From assembly GCA_900770185.1 (NCBI GenBank), contig CAAGJM010000035.1:124001-188000 (forward strand): DNA of 64,000 nucleotides, read 5' to 3'. Below, piece by piece: positions 26,172-34,363 of the stretch. The DNA is from Clostridia bacterium. GTDB lineage: Bacteria; Bacillota; Clostridia; Christensenellales; Borkfalkiaceae. A program made the position numbers and the translations under genes. Numbering within the stretch: position 1 is the stretch's first letter; each line of letters starts with the position of its first letter. Under the pieces are notes generated by a model. It was not told the DNA's origin. It made no database searches and was given only the letters and a program-made list of their open reading frames with translations.

Positions 26172-26480
26172 CTTGCGCTCTTCAACTTTCGCGTCGAGCC
26201 AAATCTCGAAGATTTCTTCGGGCTGATACCCCGTCGCACGGGCGAAAACTTCGCCGTCGTCAAGCAGCAAAACCGTCGGCACGCGGTCAACCGCATACTC
26301 TTCCATTATTTTAACGGTGTTTTCGGACGCTTCTATGTGCACGAGCGTCAGTTCGGGGCGTGCCTTACAAAGTTCGTAAAGCATCGGCATAAGCGTTAAG
26401 CAATTCGCGCACGATTCGCCGCTTATTTCAACGACCTGCAACCCCTTGAACTTTTCCTTATAATTATCGTCGTTTATCAT
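26154..26480 (-). CDS. Thioredoxin-like protein of the pyruvate formate-lyase operon
   Basis: A 108-residue thioredoxin-fold protein with active-site ESCANCL (Cys24, Cys27) in place of WCGPC, and the cis-proline loop at RVPTVLLL. It is cytoplasmic, without a signal peptide. Its ATG overlaps the pflA stop by 4 nt, so the two are translated together, and pflB follows. It may keep the PFL cysteines or the activase cluster reduced, or act in recovery from oxygen; that role is inferred from position only. It is distinct from the ordinary thioredoxin at 39936-40262. Confidence 0.85.
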   Translation of the reverse strand: MINDDNYKEKFKGLQVVEISGESCANCLTLMPMLYELCKARPELTLVHIEASENTVKIMEEYAVDRVPTVLLLDDGEVFARATGYQPEEIFEIWLDAKVEERKAQKVK

Positions 26481-27205
26481 TTTGTAATACCAAGCAACCT
26501 TTTTGCGTTCATAACCCGCTCTTTTGAAGGCGGTTCGACGCCTTTAAGCGGATAATCTATCCCTAATTTTTCGTACTTCGGAACACCCATCGTGTGATAA
26601 GGCAAAACTTCAACCTTTTCAACCGTTTTAAGCGTGTCGACAAACTCTTTCAAACGGATAAGCGCGTCGTCGTCATCGGTTATGCCGGGAACCAGGACGT
26701 GCCTTATCCACATTTTTTTGCCGCTTTCGGACAAATACTTCGCAAACGCAAGAGTGTGTTTGTTGCTGACCCCCGTAAGCATACGGTGCTTATCGTCATC
26801 GATATGCTTGATATCGAGAAGATACAAATCAACGTACTTATTAAGCTCGTCGAACTTTTTGATTTTTTCGGGGCTAGTTTCGTCAAAAAGATATCCCGAC
26901 GTGTCAACCGCAACGTTTACCCCGTTCTTTACGGCGGCTTTAGACAGTTCCGTTATAAAGTCGAGCTGCACGAGCGGCTCTCCGCCCGATATCGTAAGCC
27001 CGCCGTTTAAGCCGAAATAATTTTTATATCTTACTATTTCTTTAATCAAATCGTCAACCGAGCGTTCTTCGCCCGCGCCGATTTTCCAGGTATCGGGGTT
27101 ATGGCAAAATTTACACCTCAGCGGGCAACCTTGCGTGAAAACGACGAACCTTATGCCCGGCCCGTCAACCGTGCCGCCCGAAAAAACCGAATGAATTTTA
27201 CCCAT
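26477..27205 (-). CDS. pflA: Pyruvate formate-lyase-activating enzyme (radical SAM)
   Basis: Uses S-adenosylmethionine and a [4Fe-4S] cluster to place the radical on the glycine of PFL. The 242 residues open with GKIHSVFSGGTVDGPGIRF and the cluster motif GCPLRCKFCHNPDTW, giving Cys27, Cys31 and Cys34 (CX3CX2C). GGLTISGGEPLVQ is the SAM-binding GGE motif. It is first in the operon and has its own promoter 30-58 nt upstream, with dyad symmetries further up. In this organism it must recognise the glycine on a separate small protein. Confidence 0.96.
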   Translation of the reverse strand: MGKIHSVFSGGTVDGPGIRFVVFTQGCPLRCKFCHNPDTWKIGAGEERSVDDLIKEIVRYKNYFGLNGGLTISGGEPLVQLDFITELSKAAVKNGVNVAVDTSGYLFDETSPEKIKKFDELNKYVDLYLLDIKHIDDDKHRMLTGVSNKHTLAFAKYLSESGKKMWIRHVLVPGITDDDDALIRLKEFVDTLKTVEKVEVLPYHTMGVPKYEKLGIDYPLKGVEPPSKERVMNAKRLLGITK

Positions 27206-27234
27206 AAAACTCCCATATATTGTCGATTAAAAAC

Positions 27235-27263
27235 ATTTTAACACAAAATATCGAAATTGTAAA
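27235..27263 (-). promoter_or_regulatory. Promoter of the pfl operon
   Basis: On the minus strand: TTTACA (27263-27258), 17 bp, TAAAAT (27240-27235), with TG before the -10. The predicted leader to the pflA ATG is about 24 nt and contains GGGAG. Confidence 0.72.
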
Positions 27264-27317
27264 TACTTTAACTTAAATTTCTAATTTAACTAAAACTTGT
27301 TTTTGCGGTTTAAGTAT

Positions 27318-27354
27318 ACACTAAATTACGCTAAATTAGTGTTGCATTTGCAAC
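27318..27354. promoter_or_regulatory. Two adjacent dyads upstream of the pfl promoter
   Basis: An imperfect 25-bp dyad ACACTAAATT..AAATTAGTGT (27318-27342) with an internal CTAAATTA direct repeat overlaps a perfect dyad GTTGCA-TT-TGCAAC (27341-27354). They lie about 55-115 bp upstream of the -35, between pflA and the SGNH hydrolase gene, and look like regulator sites. They do not match the Rex or FNR consensus well. Confidence 0.45.
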
Positions 27355-27440
27355 AAAATTTTGCGTTTTTGCGATTTTTAACGTTTTTTTACTTAAGTTT
27401 TACAAGCGTTTACGATACACTTAAAAAACGTCCGCAAATT

Positions 27441-28514
27441 TTAGCGCTTTTTAAGCAGCCTGTCGATCATCGCGCCGAATCTTCTCGACATTTTATAAAA
27501 CCCCAAATCGTTGGGGTGGCAAGCGTCGGCAAAATTAAGCCCGCGCTCTTTTTTACCGTAAAAAGACCGCCCGTCTATAAAGTAAACGTTCCTGTCCCCT
27601 TCGCGCCTTGCCCTTAAATAGTCCGCTCTGACGATTTTCAGTCTTTCGGGGTTTTCATTGTGGTCGTCGTTTTCAAAGTCGGGCTTGGTGGCCATGATTA
27701 TAGGAATATCGGGGTGATCGTTACGCACCGCTTTATATACGTTATAATGCCGCTCGCGAAGTTGCTGCGGATTATCCGCGTTATGGTCGAAGTCGAGAAC
27801 GAAAAGCGACATATCAAGGGAGGCAATGTAATCAACCATCGGCTTTTCGCCCCTGCACGCGCCTGAAAAACCAAGGTTTATAAAATCGACGAAGTTTCTG
27901 CGCGAAATCATCGATTCGTAAGAGTTCGACGGTCTGGTTGCACACGCTCCCTGCGTTATAGACGAACCGTAATAAACTATCGGCGCCATATTTTTATAAG
28001 GGTTGAATTTTTCAAGAAGCGTATTTTTTTGAAGCCCTATTTTTAAACGCTTTATTCCTGCGTAAAGCGGCAAATTCATTATAACTTTTTTGCGACCTTT
28101 CGGAACGTCAATTACTTTTTTATAGCTCGTATCCTCGTTGGTTGCGGGCAAGAAAGAACAACGTAAACGGTATTCGGTGTCGCCGTCGAGCAAAAGATAA
28201 GCGTCTATCCCGACGCGCCCGCCGCCGCTCATATTCGTGCCGTTAAAAACCGTGCACAAGTCCACGTCTACGCCGATATAATCCGAATCGGTTATAAAAC
28301 AAACCCTTCCGCCGCTCGTGTTTTGGTTAAGATTAAATAAACCTTCGCTTACAGAACCGGGGATTTCGGGCGGCATACGCACGTAATCGTCGCGATTAAA
28401 AAAGTCGTACAACCCGAAAACGGAAAACTTGCCGCTTTTAACGTCTATAAGTTCGCAATCATTCTTTCCTATTTCATTGAAAAATATCATGTTAGGGTCT
28501 TTCGTTTGTATCAT
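27441..28514 (-). CDS. SGNH/GDSL-type hydrolase, probable carbohydrate esterase
   Basis: Two-domain esterase of 357 residues. An N-terminal beta-rich domain (about 1-170) precedes the SGNH domain, which starts with PIVYYGSSITQG; Ser185 is the likely nucleophile. VDFINLGFSGACRG supplies the Gly block, and FADACHPNDLGF the catalytic Asp-X-X-His. There is no signal peptide, so it acts inside the cell, possibly removing acetyl groups from imported sugars. AGGAG lies 8 nt before the ATG. It is transcribed away from the lysine transporter operon. Confidence 0.85.
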   Translation of the reverse strand: MIQTKDPNMIFFNEIGKNDCELIDVKSGKFSVFGLYDFFNRDDYVRMPPEIPGSVSEGLFNLNQNTSGGRVCFITDSDYIGVDVDLCTVFNGTNMSGGGRVGIDAYLLLDGDTEYRLRCSFLPATNEDTSYKKVIDVPKGRKKVIMNLPLYAGIKRLKIGLQKNTLLEKFNPYKNMAPIVYYGSSITQGACATRPSNSYESMISRRNFVDFINLGFSGACRGEKPMVDYIASLDMSLFVLDFDHNADNPQQLRERHYNVYKAVRNDHPDIPIIMATKPDFENDDHNENPERLKIVRADYLRARREGDRNVYFIDGRSFYGKKERGLNFADACHPNDLGFYKMSRRFGAMIDRLLKKR

Positions 28515-28529
28515 GTAAATAACTCCTAT

Positions 28530-28564
28530 AAATACTACTATTATGCTAAATACTACTATTATGC
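28530..28564. repeat. Two 17-bp direct repeats upstream of the SGNH hydrolase
   Basis: AAATACTACTATTATGC occurs twice with an 18-bp period (28530-28546 and 28548-28564), immediately upstream of the ribosome-binding site. It may be a duplicated promoter element or regulator site. Confidence 0.65.
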
Positions 28565-28697
28565 AGTTCCCGTAAATCTTTCGATTTTACCGCTTAATTG
28601 TAGCGCTAAAAAATTTTAAAATCAACACGAAAGCTAAAAAAGAGACCATTCCCTGAAAATAATTTTTTGTAAATTTAAAAAAATAACGTAAAATCGT

Positions 28698-28726
28698 TTG
28701 ACAACGGCATTAAAAAGTATTAAAGT
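28698..28726 (+). promoter_or_regulatory. Sigma-A promoter of the lysine transporter operon
   Basis: TTGACA (28698-28703), 17 bp, TAAAGT (28721-28726). The predicted start near 28733 is about 11 nt before the riboswitch. Confidence 0.78.
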
Positions 28727-28743
28727 GGGCTTAACAAAAAATT

Positions 28744-28907
28744 AGAAATAGAGGCGCGTCCGATATGACAAACCGCGGCAGGGTTAAAAGTCGCGGCGGT
28801 AAAGGAGAGGACGCCGAAGAGAGAAATCTTACCCGAAGGTTTCTTGTCTGGGTGCAAAAGGAACACTTTTGCAACTGTCGCGGAAGCAATTCCGCGTTGC
28901 GCTATTG
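28744..28907 (+). ncRNA. Lysine riboswitch (L box) aptamer
   Basis: Cis-acting RNA that binds lysine. The order of conserved pieces matches the L box: closing stem P1 (AATAG at 28747-28751 with CTATT at 28902-28906), AGAGGCGCG with its P2 partner GGACGCC, the GCCGAAG junction, a P2 loop GGGT that can kiss the P3 loop ACCC, the P4 hairpin GTGCAAAAG/CTTTTGCAA, the ACTGTC junction, and the P5 hairpin GCGGAA-GCAA-TTCCGC. The transporter genes follow, so it should report intracellular lysine and shut uptake when lysine is plentiful. Confidence 0.93.
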
Positions 28908-28964
28908 AATATCTTTTTTCGGTTTTCCGTGAAATCGCGATATTTAATAGTATCGCGATTTTTT
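28902..28964 (+). terminator. Riboswitch expression platform: antiterminator and intrinsic terminator
   Basis: The terminator is AATCGCGATA (28933-28942), an 8-nt loop, TATCGCGATT (28951-28960) and a T-run to 28964. The 3' side of the aptamer P1, CTATTGAATAT (28902-28912), can instead pair with ATATTTAATAG (28940-28950) inside the terminator over 11 bp with one G-U. Lysine binding holds P1 closed and lets the terminator form; without lysine the antiterminator wins. Confidence 0.88.
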
Positions 28965-29003
28965 GTTACTAAAAAAATAAAAATTTTTAAAGGAGAACCT
29001 GAA

Positions 29004-29849
29004 ATGAAAAAACTACTCACTTTTATTCTCACCGTTGCTCTATCGCTGACAGCCGTATTCTCGCTTACCGCGTGCGGCAATAAAAAAGACCCGAACAAAA
29101 TTTACGTCGGTATGGAGTGCGGATACGCGCCTTTCAACTTTACGCAGATGACCGAAGGCGACGGCGCGGTTAAAATCAGCAACGCACATGGCTATGCCAA
29201 CGGCTACGACGTTATGATAGCGAAAAAAATCGCCGAAGAAACCGGCAAAGAACTCGTTATCGTTCAGTACGAATTCGACGCGCTTGTAAACGCCGTTAAA
29301 TCGGGCGCGCTCGACTTCATCATCGCGGGCATGAGCCCGACGGCAAAAAGGCTTGAAAGCGTCGATTTTTCGGACGCATATTACGAAAGCCAACTCGTTA
29401 TAGTCGTCAGAAAAGACGGGAACTTTGCTAACGCCGCGAACCTTGACGGCTTTAACGGCGCGAAAATCGCCGCGCAGATAGGGACTTTCCACGACGACGC
29501 GCTTCAATCCCAGGCCGCCGCTCACGGCATCATCCCCCAAACCCCGCTCGACACCTTCCCCGCGCTTATAAACGCGCTTAACAGCAAAGCAATCGACGGT
29601 TACGTTGCGGAAGAACCGGGCGCGATTGCAGACTGCGCCGCAAACGCCGCCCTCACCTACGTTCGCTTAGTAAACAACTCGACGGGCTTTACCGCCACCG
29701 CGGAAGACGTGCAAATCGCTATCGGCATGAAAAAAGGCAGCGATTATAAAACGACCATAAATACCGCTCTTAGCAAACTTGACAGCGCGGCCCGCTTGCA
29801 GATGATGACCGCCGCAACCGAATACGCGACTAAATACGCACAGAACTAA
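29004..29849 (+). CDS. Lysine ABC transporter, substrate-binding lipoprotein
   Basis: Extracellular solute-binding protein of the polar amino-acid family, tethered as a lipoprotein. The signal peptide ends in the lipobox LTAC at residues 21-24. The mature part has GMECGYAPFNFTQ and GYDVMIAKKIAEETGK, followed by FDALVNAVKSGALDFIIAGMSPTAKR, as in family-3 binding proteins. Start ATG at 29004 is chosen because AGGAG is 8 nt upstream; the longer frame from 28869 would read through the riboswitch terminator. Length is 281 residues. Lysine as substrate is inferred from the upstream riboswitch. Confidence 0.93.
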   Translation: MKKLLTFILTVALSLTAVFSLTACGNKKDPNKIYVGMECGYAPFNFTQMTEGDGAVKISNAHGYANGYDVMIAKKIAEETGKELVIVQYEFDALVNAVKSGALDFIIAGMSPTAKRLESVDFSDAYYESQLVIVVRKDGNFANAANLDGFNGAKIAAQIGTFHDDALQSQAAAHGIIPQTPLDTFPALINALNSKAIDGYVAEEPGAIADCAANAALTYVRLVNNSTGFTATAEDVQIAIGMKKGSDYKTTINTALSKLDSAARLQMMTAATEYATKYAQN

Positions 29850-29914
29850 TAAACTAATTACTGGCGTTTATCACGGAAAACGCCCGCAAAAACAGCATTG
29901 AAAGGTAAAATAAA

Positions 29915-30673
29915 ATGTCAATACGCTCGATAGGAAATATAATAGTAAAATACTCGCCGCTGCTGTTGCAAGGCGTGGGATATACGCTGCTCGTTTCTAT
30001 AATAGGCACGATTGCAGGGCTTATAATAGGTCTGCTGATAGGCGTTTACCGCACCATGCCCGTGCCGAAAAACAAATTTTTAAAAGGGCTTAAAAAGGCG
30101 GGCGACTATATTTTAAACGCTTATATCGAAGTTTTCCGTTGCACCCCGATGATGGTTCAGGCAATGGTAATATTCTGGGGCTTCGCTCTTTTAAACGACG
30201 GACAAACGCTCAGCGTAATATTCTCCGGCATGCTTATCGTTTCGATAAACACCGGCGCATATATGGCGGAAATCGTCCGCGGCGGCATTATGTCGATAGA
30301 CAAAGGTCAATACGAAGGTGCGGAAGCGGTCGGCATGACCCACTTTCAGGCAATGTTTAAAGTAATTCTTCCGCAAGCGTTAAAAAATATTTTGCCGAGC
30401 GTTGCGAACGAATTCGTTATAAACGTAAAAGACACTTCCGTTTTAAACGTAATAGGTTTCACGGAACTTTATTTTCAGGCGAAGAAAATCGTATCTATAA
30501 CCTACGACACGTTCGCGACCTATCTTTTAGTTGCGGCAATCTACTTTATTTTAACTTTCACCATAACACGAATTTTAAGGCTTATCGAAAAGAAGCTGGA
30601 AGGCAAAAAGAATTACACGGTTTTCGGCTCGCAGTCCGACCCCGAAGCCGAAATTCATTTGACGGAGGCATAA
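29915..30673 (+). CDS. Lysine ABC transporter, permease
   Basis: Membrane subunit of the amino-acid importer, HisM/GlnP type, 252 residues with about five membrane segments. The EAA loop that contacts the ATPase is EGAEAVGMTHFQAMFKVILP, a close match to the family pattern. It follows the binding-protein gene by 65 nt and ends 1 nt before the ATPase gene, so the three form one operon under the riboswitch. AAAGG precedes the ATG. Confidence 0.93.
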   Translation: MSIRSIGNIIVKYSPLLLQGVGYTLLVSIIGTIAGLIIGLLIGVYRTMPVPKNKFLKGLKKAGDYILNAYIEVFRCTPMMVQAMVIFWGFALLNDGQTLSVIFSGMLIVSINTGAYMAEIVRGGIMSIDKGQYEGAEAVGMTHFQAMFKVILPQALKNILPSVANEFVINVKDTSVLNVIGFTELYFQAKKIVSITYDTFATYLLVAAIYFILTFTITRILRLIEKKLEGKKNYTVFGSQSDPEAEIHLTEA

Positions 30674-30674
30674 A

Positions 30675-31403
30675 ATGAGCGTACTCGAAATTAAAAACCT
30701 TGAAAAATCGTTCGGTGACAATCAAATTTTAAAAGATATTTCTTTTAACGTGAATAAAGGCGACGTAATCTCGATAATAGGTCCGTCGGGCTCCGGCAAA
30801 AGCACCACTTTGCGGATTATAAACCTGCTTGAAGAAAAATCGGGCGGCGAAATCCTTTATAACGGCGAAAAAGTCGAAACGCTTAAACGCACGGCGTACC
30901 GCGCAAGCGTTCAGATGGTGTTTCAGTCCTTTAACCTGTTTAACAACATGTCGGTTTTAAAAAACTGCATTTGTCCCCAAACGACTGTACTTAAAAGGAA
31001 TAAAAAAGAAGCCGAAAAAATAGCGCTTAATTACCTTGAAAAGGTGGGAATGGCGTCGTATAGGGACGCCCGCCCCGCTCAACTTTCGGGCGGACAAAAA
31101 CAACGCGTCGCGATAGCGCGCGCCCTTTCGATGAACCCGGAAGTTATTTTGTTCGACGAGCCGACCAGCGCGCTCGACCCCGAAATGGTCGGCGAAGTCT
31201 TAGACGTTATGAAAGATTTAGCTAAAAGCGGGCTTACGATGGTTGTCGTCACGCACGAAATGGCTTTCGCGCGCGACGTGTCGAGCAAAGTCGTGTTTAT
31301 GGACGGCGGCGTTATAGTCGAAGAAGGCTCGCCCGAAGTTATATTCAATTCCCCCAAAGAAGCGCGCACCAAAGAATTTTTGTCCCGCGTGTTAAACGGT
31401 TGA
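30675..31403 (+). CDS. Lysine ABC transporter, ATP-binding protein
   Basis: ATPase that powers the importer. It is complete at 242 residues: Walker A GPSGSGKST (36-44), Q-loop Gln84, signature LSGGQ (137-141), Walker B VILFDE with Glu162 and H-loop His194. It belongs to the polar amino-acid class (GlnQ/HisP). The GGAGG ribosome-binding site lies in the last codons of the permease gene, so translation is coupled. The operon ends at a strong terminator 17 nt downstream. Confidence 0.95.
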   Translation: MSVLEIKNLEKSFGDNQILKDISFNVNKGDVISIIGPSGSGKSTTLRIINLLEEKSGGEILYNGEKVETLKRTAYRASVQMVFQSFNLFNNMSVLKNCICPQTTVLKRNKKEAEKIALNYLEKVGMASYRDARPAQLSGGQKQRVAIARALSMNPEVILFDEPTSALDPEMVGEVLDVMKDLAKSGLTMVVVTHEMAFARDVSSKVVFMDGGVIVEEGSPEVIFNSPKEARTKEFLSRVLNG

Positions 31404-31419
31404 TTTTTACGATAACAAA

Positions 31420-31453
31420 AAAAATCGTTTCCGAAACCTCGGAAACGATTTTT
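31420..31453. terminator. Bidirectional terminator between the ABC operon and the oxidoreductase gene
   Basis: A perfect 15-bp stem (arms ending ..TCGTTTCCGA and TCGGAAACGA..) with an AACC loop and A/T runs on both sides. It serves the plus-strand transporter operon and the convergent minus-strand gene. Confidence 0.92.
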
Positions 31454-31467
31454 AGTTTACGATTATT

Positions 31468-32730
31468 TTAAAATTTAACGATTTTGTTTTGTTTTTGCGA
31501 TTCGTCGGCCGCGTACACGAGCAAATGCCCGTTTACGCTGTCGTTAATATCGGTTATGGATATAGACGACTTATCTCCGTTTAAGTAGGCGCATACGTCG
31601 CGCATAAGCGCAACGTCGCCGCCGCTATGGCCGCAGTTTAAAACGTCAAGGCTTACGTCTACAACCTCGTCTTTAAAGGTATCGGTCACAAAATCGTAAC
31701 GGCGTAAAGTGTACTTGTTATCGCTTAGCGCGCCGAAAATTTCGCCATCTTCGCCGACGATATGTATATATCTTTCACCCTTAGCAGACCCCGCCACAAG
31801 ATTAAACGTGCCGATAGAACCGTTTTTGAACTTAACTATCATATTTTGCCTGTCCAAAAGGTCCTTATCCTCGTATACGCATCTTCCGTAAGACGAATTT
31901 ATTACTTGATTTTTGATATCCTCTTCCGTTATTTCGCTTTGCGGTTTATGAACGTCAAGCATAATTCTTTCACGGAAAAATTTGCTTCTGAAAAATATTT
32001 TGTTGGTCGAATATTTGCACGTAGGCTCACACGGGCAGGTGTGGCACGTTTCGGTGTGACCTTCGGGCGCGTTTTCGGGAATAAAAATCTTTCTGTCGCC
32101 GAAACTTGCGACTTCTTCGGGCTCGGTTACGTTATTGAACCAACACATAAGGTCGGTGTCGTGGCAGGATTTTGCGAGCAGGAAAGTCGAGCCGCACTCC
32201 TTTTCGCTCCGCCATTTGCCGACGACGTAAGACTCGACGTAGTGCATGTTGCAGACGTGTTCGGACATTTCAATCGAGGTGATTTTGCCGATTTTGCCGT
32301 CTAAAATATTCTGTTTAATACTTCTGTAAAAAGGCGTGTACCTTAAAACGTGGCAAACGAATAAGTTTACGCCCTTAACTTTCGCGATATCCCTTAAAGA
32401 CAAAAGCTCTTCTTTTTTAGGCGTTATGGGTTTTTCCATTAAAACGTCGTAGCCCGCCGACATAAGTTTTTTGCTTATTTCGTAGTGAAGGGAATCTATC
32501 GTGGCGTTTATAACCAAATCGCACTTAAAGCCCGATTTTATAAAATCGTCTACGCTGTAAAAAATTCCGCACGCCGGGATATCGTAAAGCTTAGCCACGT
32601 CGCTTGCGTGGACGGCGTTCGGGTCAACCACGCCGACGACTTTTAACTCGTCTTTATGGTCGGACGCATAACTTGCGTATATAAGCCCGCGGTTGCCCGC
32701 GCCTACAACAACTGCCGTAATCTGTTTCAT
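31468..32730 (-). CDS. Gfo/Idh/MocA family oxidoreductase
   Basis: NAD(P)-dependent dehydrogenase, probably acting on a sugar or inositol derivative. The Rossmann start AVVVGAGNRGLIYASYA, the LMEKPITPKKEE block and the C-terminal beta-sheet domain are typical; length 420. An unusual Cys-rich insert near residue 210 (CHTCPCEPTC) could bind a metal. GGAGA precedes the ATG. The gene upstream encodes an AraC regulator, and the promoter between them has TATAAT but a poor -35, as expected for an activator-dependent promoter. Substrate unknown. Confidence 0.88.
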   Translation of the reverse strand: MKQITAVVVGAGNRGLIYASYASDHKDELKVVGVVDPNAVHASDVAKLYDIPACGIFYSVDDFIKSGFKCDLVINATIDSLHYEISKKLMSAGYDVLMEKPITPKKEELLSLRDIAKVKGVNLFVCHVLRYTPFYRSIKQNILDGKIGKITSIEMSEHVCNMHYVESYVVGKWRSEKECGSTFLLAKSCHDTDLMCWFNNVTEPEEVASFGDRKIFIPENAPEGHTETCHTCPCEPTCKYSTNKIFFRSKFFRERIMLDVHKPQSEITEEDIKNQVINSSYGRCVYEDKDLLDRQNMIVKFKNGSIGTFNLVAGSAKGERYIHIVGEDGEIFGALSDNKYTLRRYDFVTDTFKDEVVDVSLDVLNCGHSGGDVALMRDVCAYLNGDKSSISITDINDSVNGHLLVYAADESQKQNKIVKF

Positions 32731-32835
32731 TATAAATATCTCCGAATTGTTTTGATGGCTTTATTATACGAAACCTTTTTGAATTACTCTACCCTTTTAC
32801 AACGCAAAAATTGTCATATTCTACGATTTTAAATT

Positions 32836-33588
32836 TTAATAGCTGTTTTTAAAACGCTTTTTAGCGCGATAATAAGTGTTTAAACTTCCGAACCCGCAGT
32901 CTAAAATCGCTTCGGTAAGCGTTAATTCGCCGCGAAGCATTTCTTCTTTGACGGCGGAAAGCCGAACGAAATTCAAGTAGTCGCAAAAACTTAGCTTAGC
33001 AAACTTTTTGAACACGGCTGAAAGATAATTTTCGCTGTAACCGAATTCTTTCGCAACCGTGCCGACGGATATTTGAAAGCGATAATTTTTGTTTAAATAC
33101 TTCATTATTTTTACGATTAAGTTTTTGCGCTTATCTTCGTTTTTCGGCTTTAAATCAAACAATTCGATAAGCCGCCCCATAAACCCGCACGAAAAACTTT
33201 GCGCCAAAAAGGGGTTTTTAAAACGGCTAACGGCGTGATTTTCTTCTAAAAAGCGGGTAAGCTTATCGAAATTTTCCCCTTCAACGTGCAAGAATGTGTC
33301 AAAAGTGCCGTTAAGCTCTTTAAAAAGGTTCAAAAAAGTATTTGACATAACGACGGAATAACCGTGCATATATACCGAAACGAACGAATGTATGTCGTAT
33401 CCGTCGACGAAGACTAAATCGCCCTTTTTTATCGTTTTGTTTACGGCGTTTACGCACGCCTCGCACTCGCCCGAAAGCATAAAAAACACTTCCACGCTGT
33501 CGTGAAAATGCGGCGGCGTGTTGACGGAATCCGTTATGCGATAAAAATGAAGGTGATACTTTTCGTCAGCCTGCGCTTCGTAATACAT
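32836..33588 (-). CDS. AraC family transcriptional regulator
   Basis: Sugar-sensing type regulator of 250 residues. The N-terminal cupin contains TPPHFHDSVEVFFML; the C-terminal third has two helix-turn-helix motifs (VGTVAKEFGYSENYLSAVFKK and LTEAILDCGFGSLNTYYRAKK regions). The start is placed at the ATG at 33588 because GGAG lies 6 nt upstream; the longer frame from 33627 has no such site. It overlaps the preceding gene by 23 nt. It may activate the downstream oxidoreductase gene, whose promoter lacks a good -35. Confidence 0.9.
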   Translation of the reverse strand: MYYEAQADEKYHLHFYRITDSVNTPPHFHDSVEVFFMLSGECEACVNAVNKTIKKGDLVFVDGYDIHSFVSVYMHGYSVVMSNTFLNLFKELNGTFDTFLHVEGENFDKLTRFLEENHAVSRFKNPFLAQSFSCGFMGRLIELFDLKPKNEDKRKNLIVKIMKYLNKNYRFQISVGTVAKEFGYSENYLSAVFKKFAKLSFCDYLNFVRLSAVKEEMLRGELTLTEAILDCGFGSLNTYYRAKKRFKNSY

Positions 33589-34363
33589 TTTCTTCTCCGA
33601 AAGATTTTTCTTTGTAAATAACGGCAAGTTCCTGCCCCACGATATCTATAAACGCGTCCGCTATAAGCGTTTGCAAATTATCCCCGCTTATATCGTTGAC
33701 CAGATATTTTCCGATGCCGACGGGGGATATAAACCGCGTGAACCAAAGGAAAAAGTTGACGATTTTAAACCCTAAAAGGTAAAAACCGTTGTTTTTGATT
33801 TTACCGAATTTTCCGACCAGCCCCACACACTGTAAAACGAAAGAGATTTTAACGTCTTTCAAGTACTCTATATCAGCCGAGTCGATTATTTCTTTCAAAC
33901 GGATTTTAAGCGTTTTTAAAACGGTGAATATCTCGCGCTCCGAAAAACTTAAAAAACTGCGCTTCTTTTTCCCTTTATAGCCCAAAAAGGGTTCGGCAAC
34001 GCCGCCCGCAAGGGAAACCATTACCTCTTTAACCGTAACCGAACGGGCGGGCGCTTCTATTTGTTTCAACTTAAAAACTTTGCGGATTTTATTGCGGTTT
34101 TCAAGTTTTTTTTGCTTTTTGTTTTCTTTTAAAAACTCGCCGTAATCGGTTTTCGCGGCGGAAATCGCGGCGTTGCACGCTTTCGCTTCTTCATCGGTTA
34201 GTTTTTTATAGTTCGCATCGCTGTTTTTGCGAACCTTTTTAATAACGCTTGCAATATACTTTCGCATCGCTATCGAGACGCCGAAAATAACGCTCATCAC
34301 GATTAAAAATATAAATGATATTTTGGTTACGTAAGGCATGAGGCTTTTTATAAACTCAATCAT
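33566..34363 (-). CDS. Hypothetical membrane protein, 265 residues
   Basis: I do not recognise the family. One membrane segment lies near the N-terminus (about 12-34, VTKISFIFLIVMSVIFGVSI), then a Lys-rich helical region that looks coiled, and a mostly helical C-terminal half with weakly hydrophobic stretches around residues 190-215. There is no enzyme motif. It overlaps the upstream membrane protein by 8 nt and the downstream araC gene by 23 nt, so it is translated within a compact operon. The pair of membrane proteins may form a complex; that is inference from position. Confidence 0.72.
   Translation of the reverse strand: MIEFIKSLMPYVTKISFIFLIVMSVIFGVSIAMRKYIASVIKKVRKNSDANYKKLTDEEAKACNAAISAAKTDYGEFLKENKKQKKLENRNKIRKVFKLKQIEAPARSVTVKEVMVSLAGGVAEPFLGYKGKKKRSFLSFSEREIFTVLKTLKIRLKEIIDSADIEYLKDVKISFVLQCVGLVGKFGKIKNNGFYLLGFKIVNFFLWFTRFISPVGIGKYLVNDISGDNLQTLIADAFIDIVGQELAVIYKEKSFGEENVLRSAG

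Noticed and set aside
27318..27354. Rex or FNR site upstream of the pfl operon
   Set aside because: The dyads do not fit TTGTTAANNNNTTAACAA or TTGATNNNNATCAA well enough.
28869..29003. Extended N-terminus for the binding-protein gene
   Set aside because: The extension covers the riboswitch terminator; the ATG at 29004 has a ribosome-binding site and a lipoprotein signal.
28829..29098. 89-codon minus-strand frame across the riboswitch and binding-protein start
   Set aside because: It runs antisense to a well-supported riboswitch and gene.
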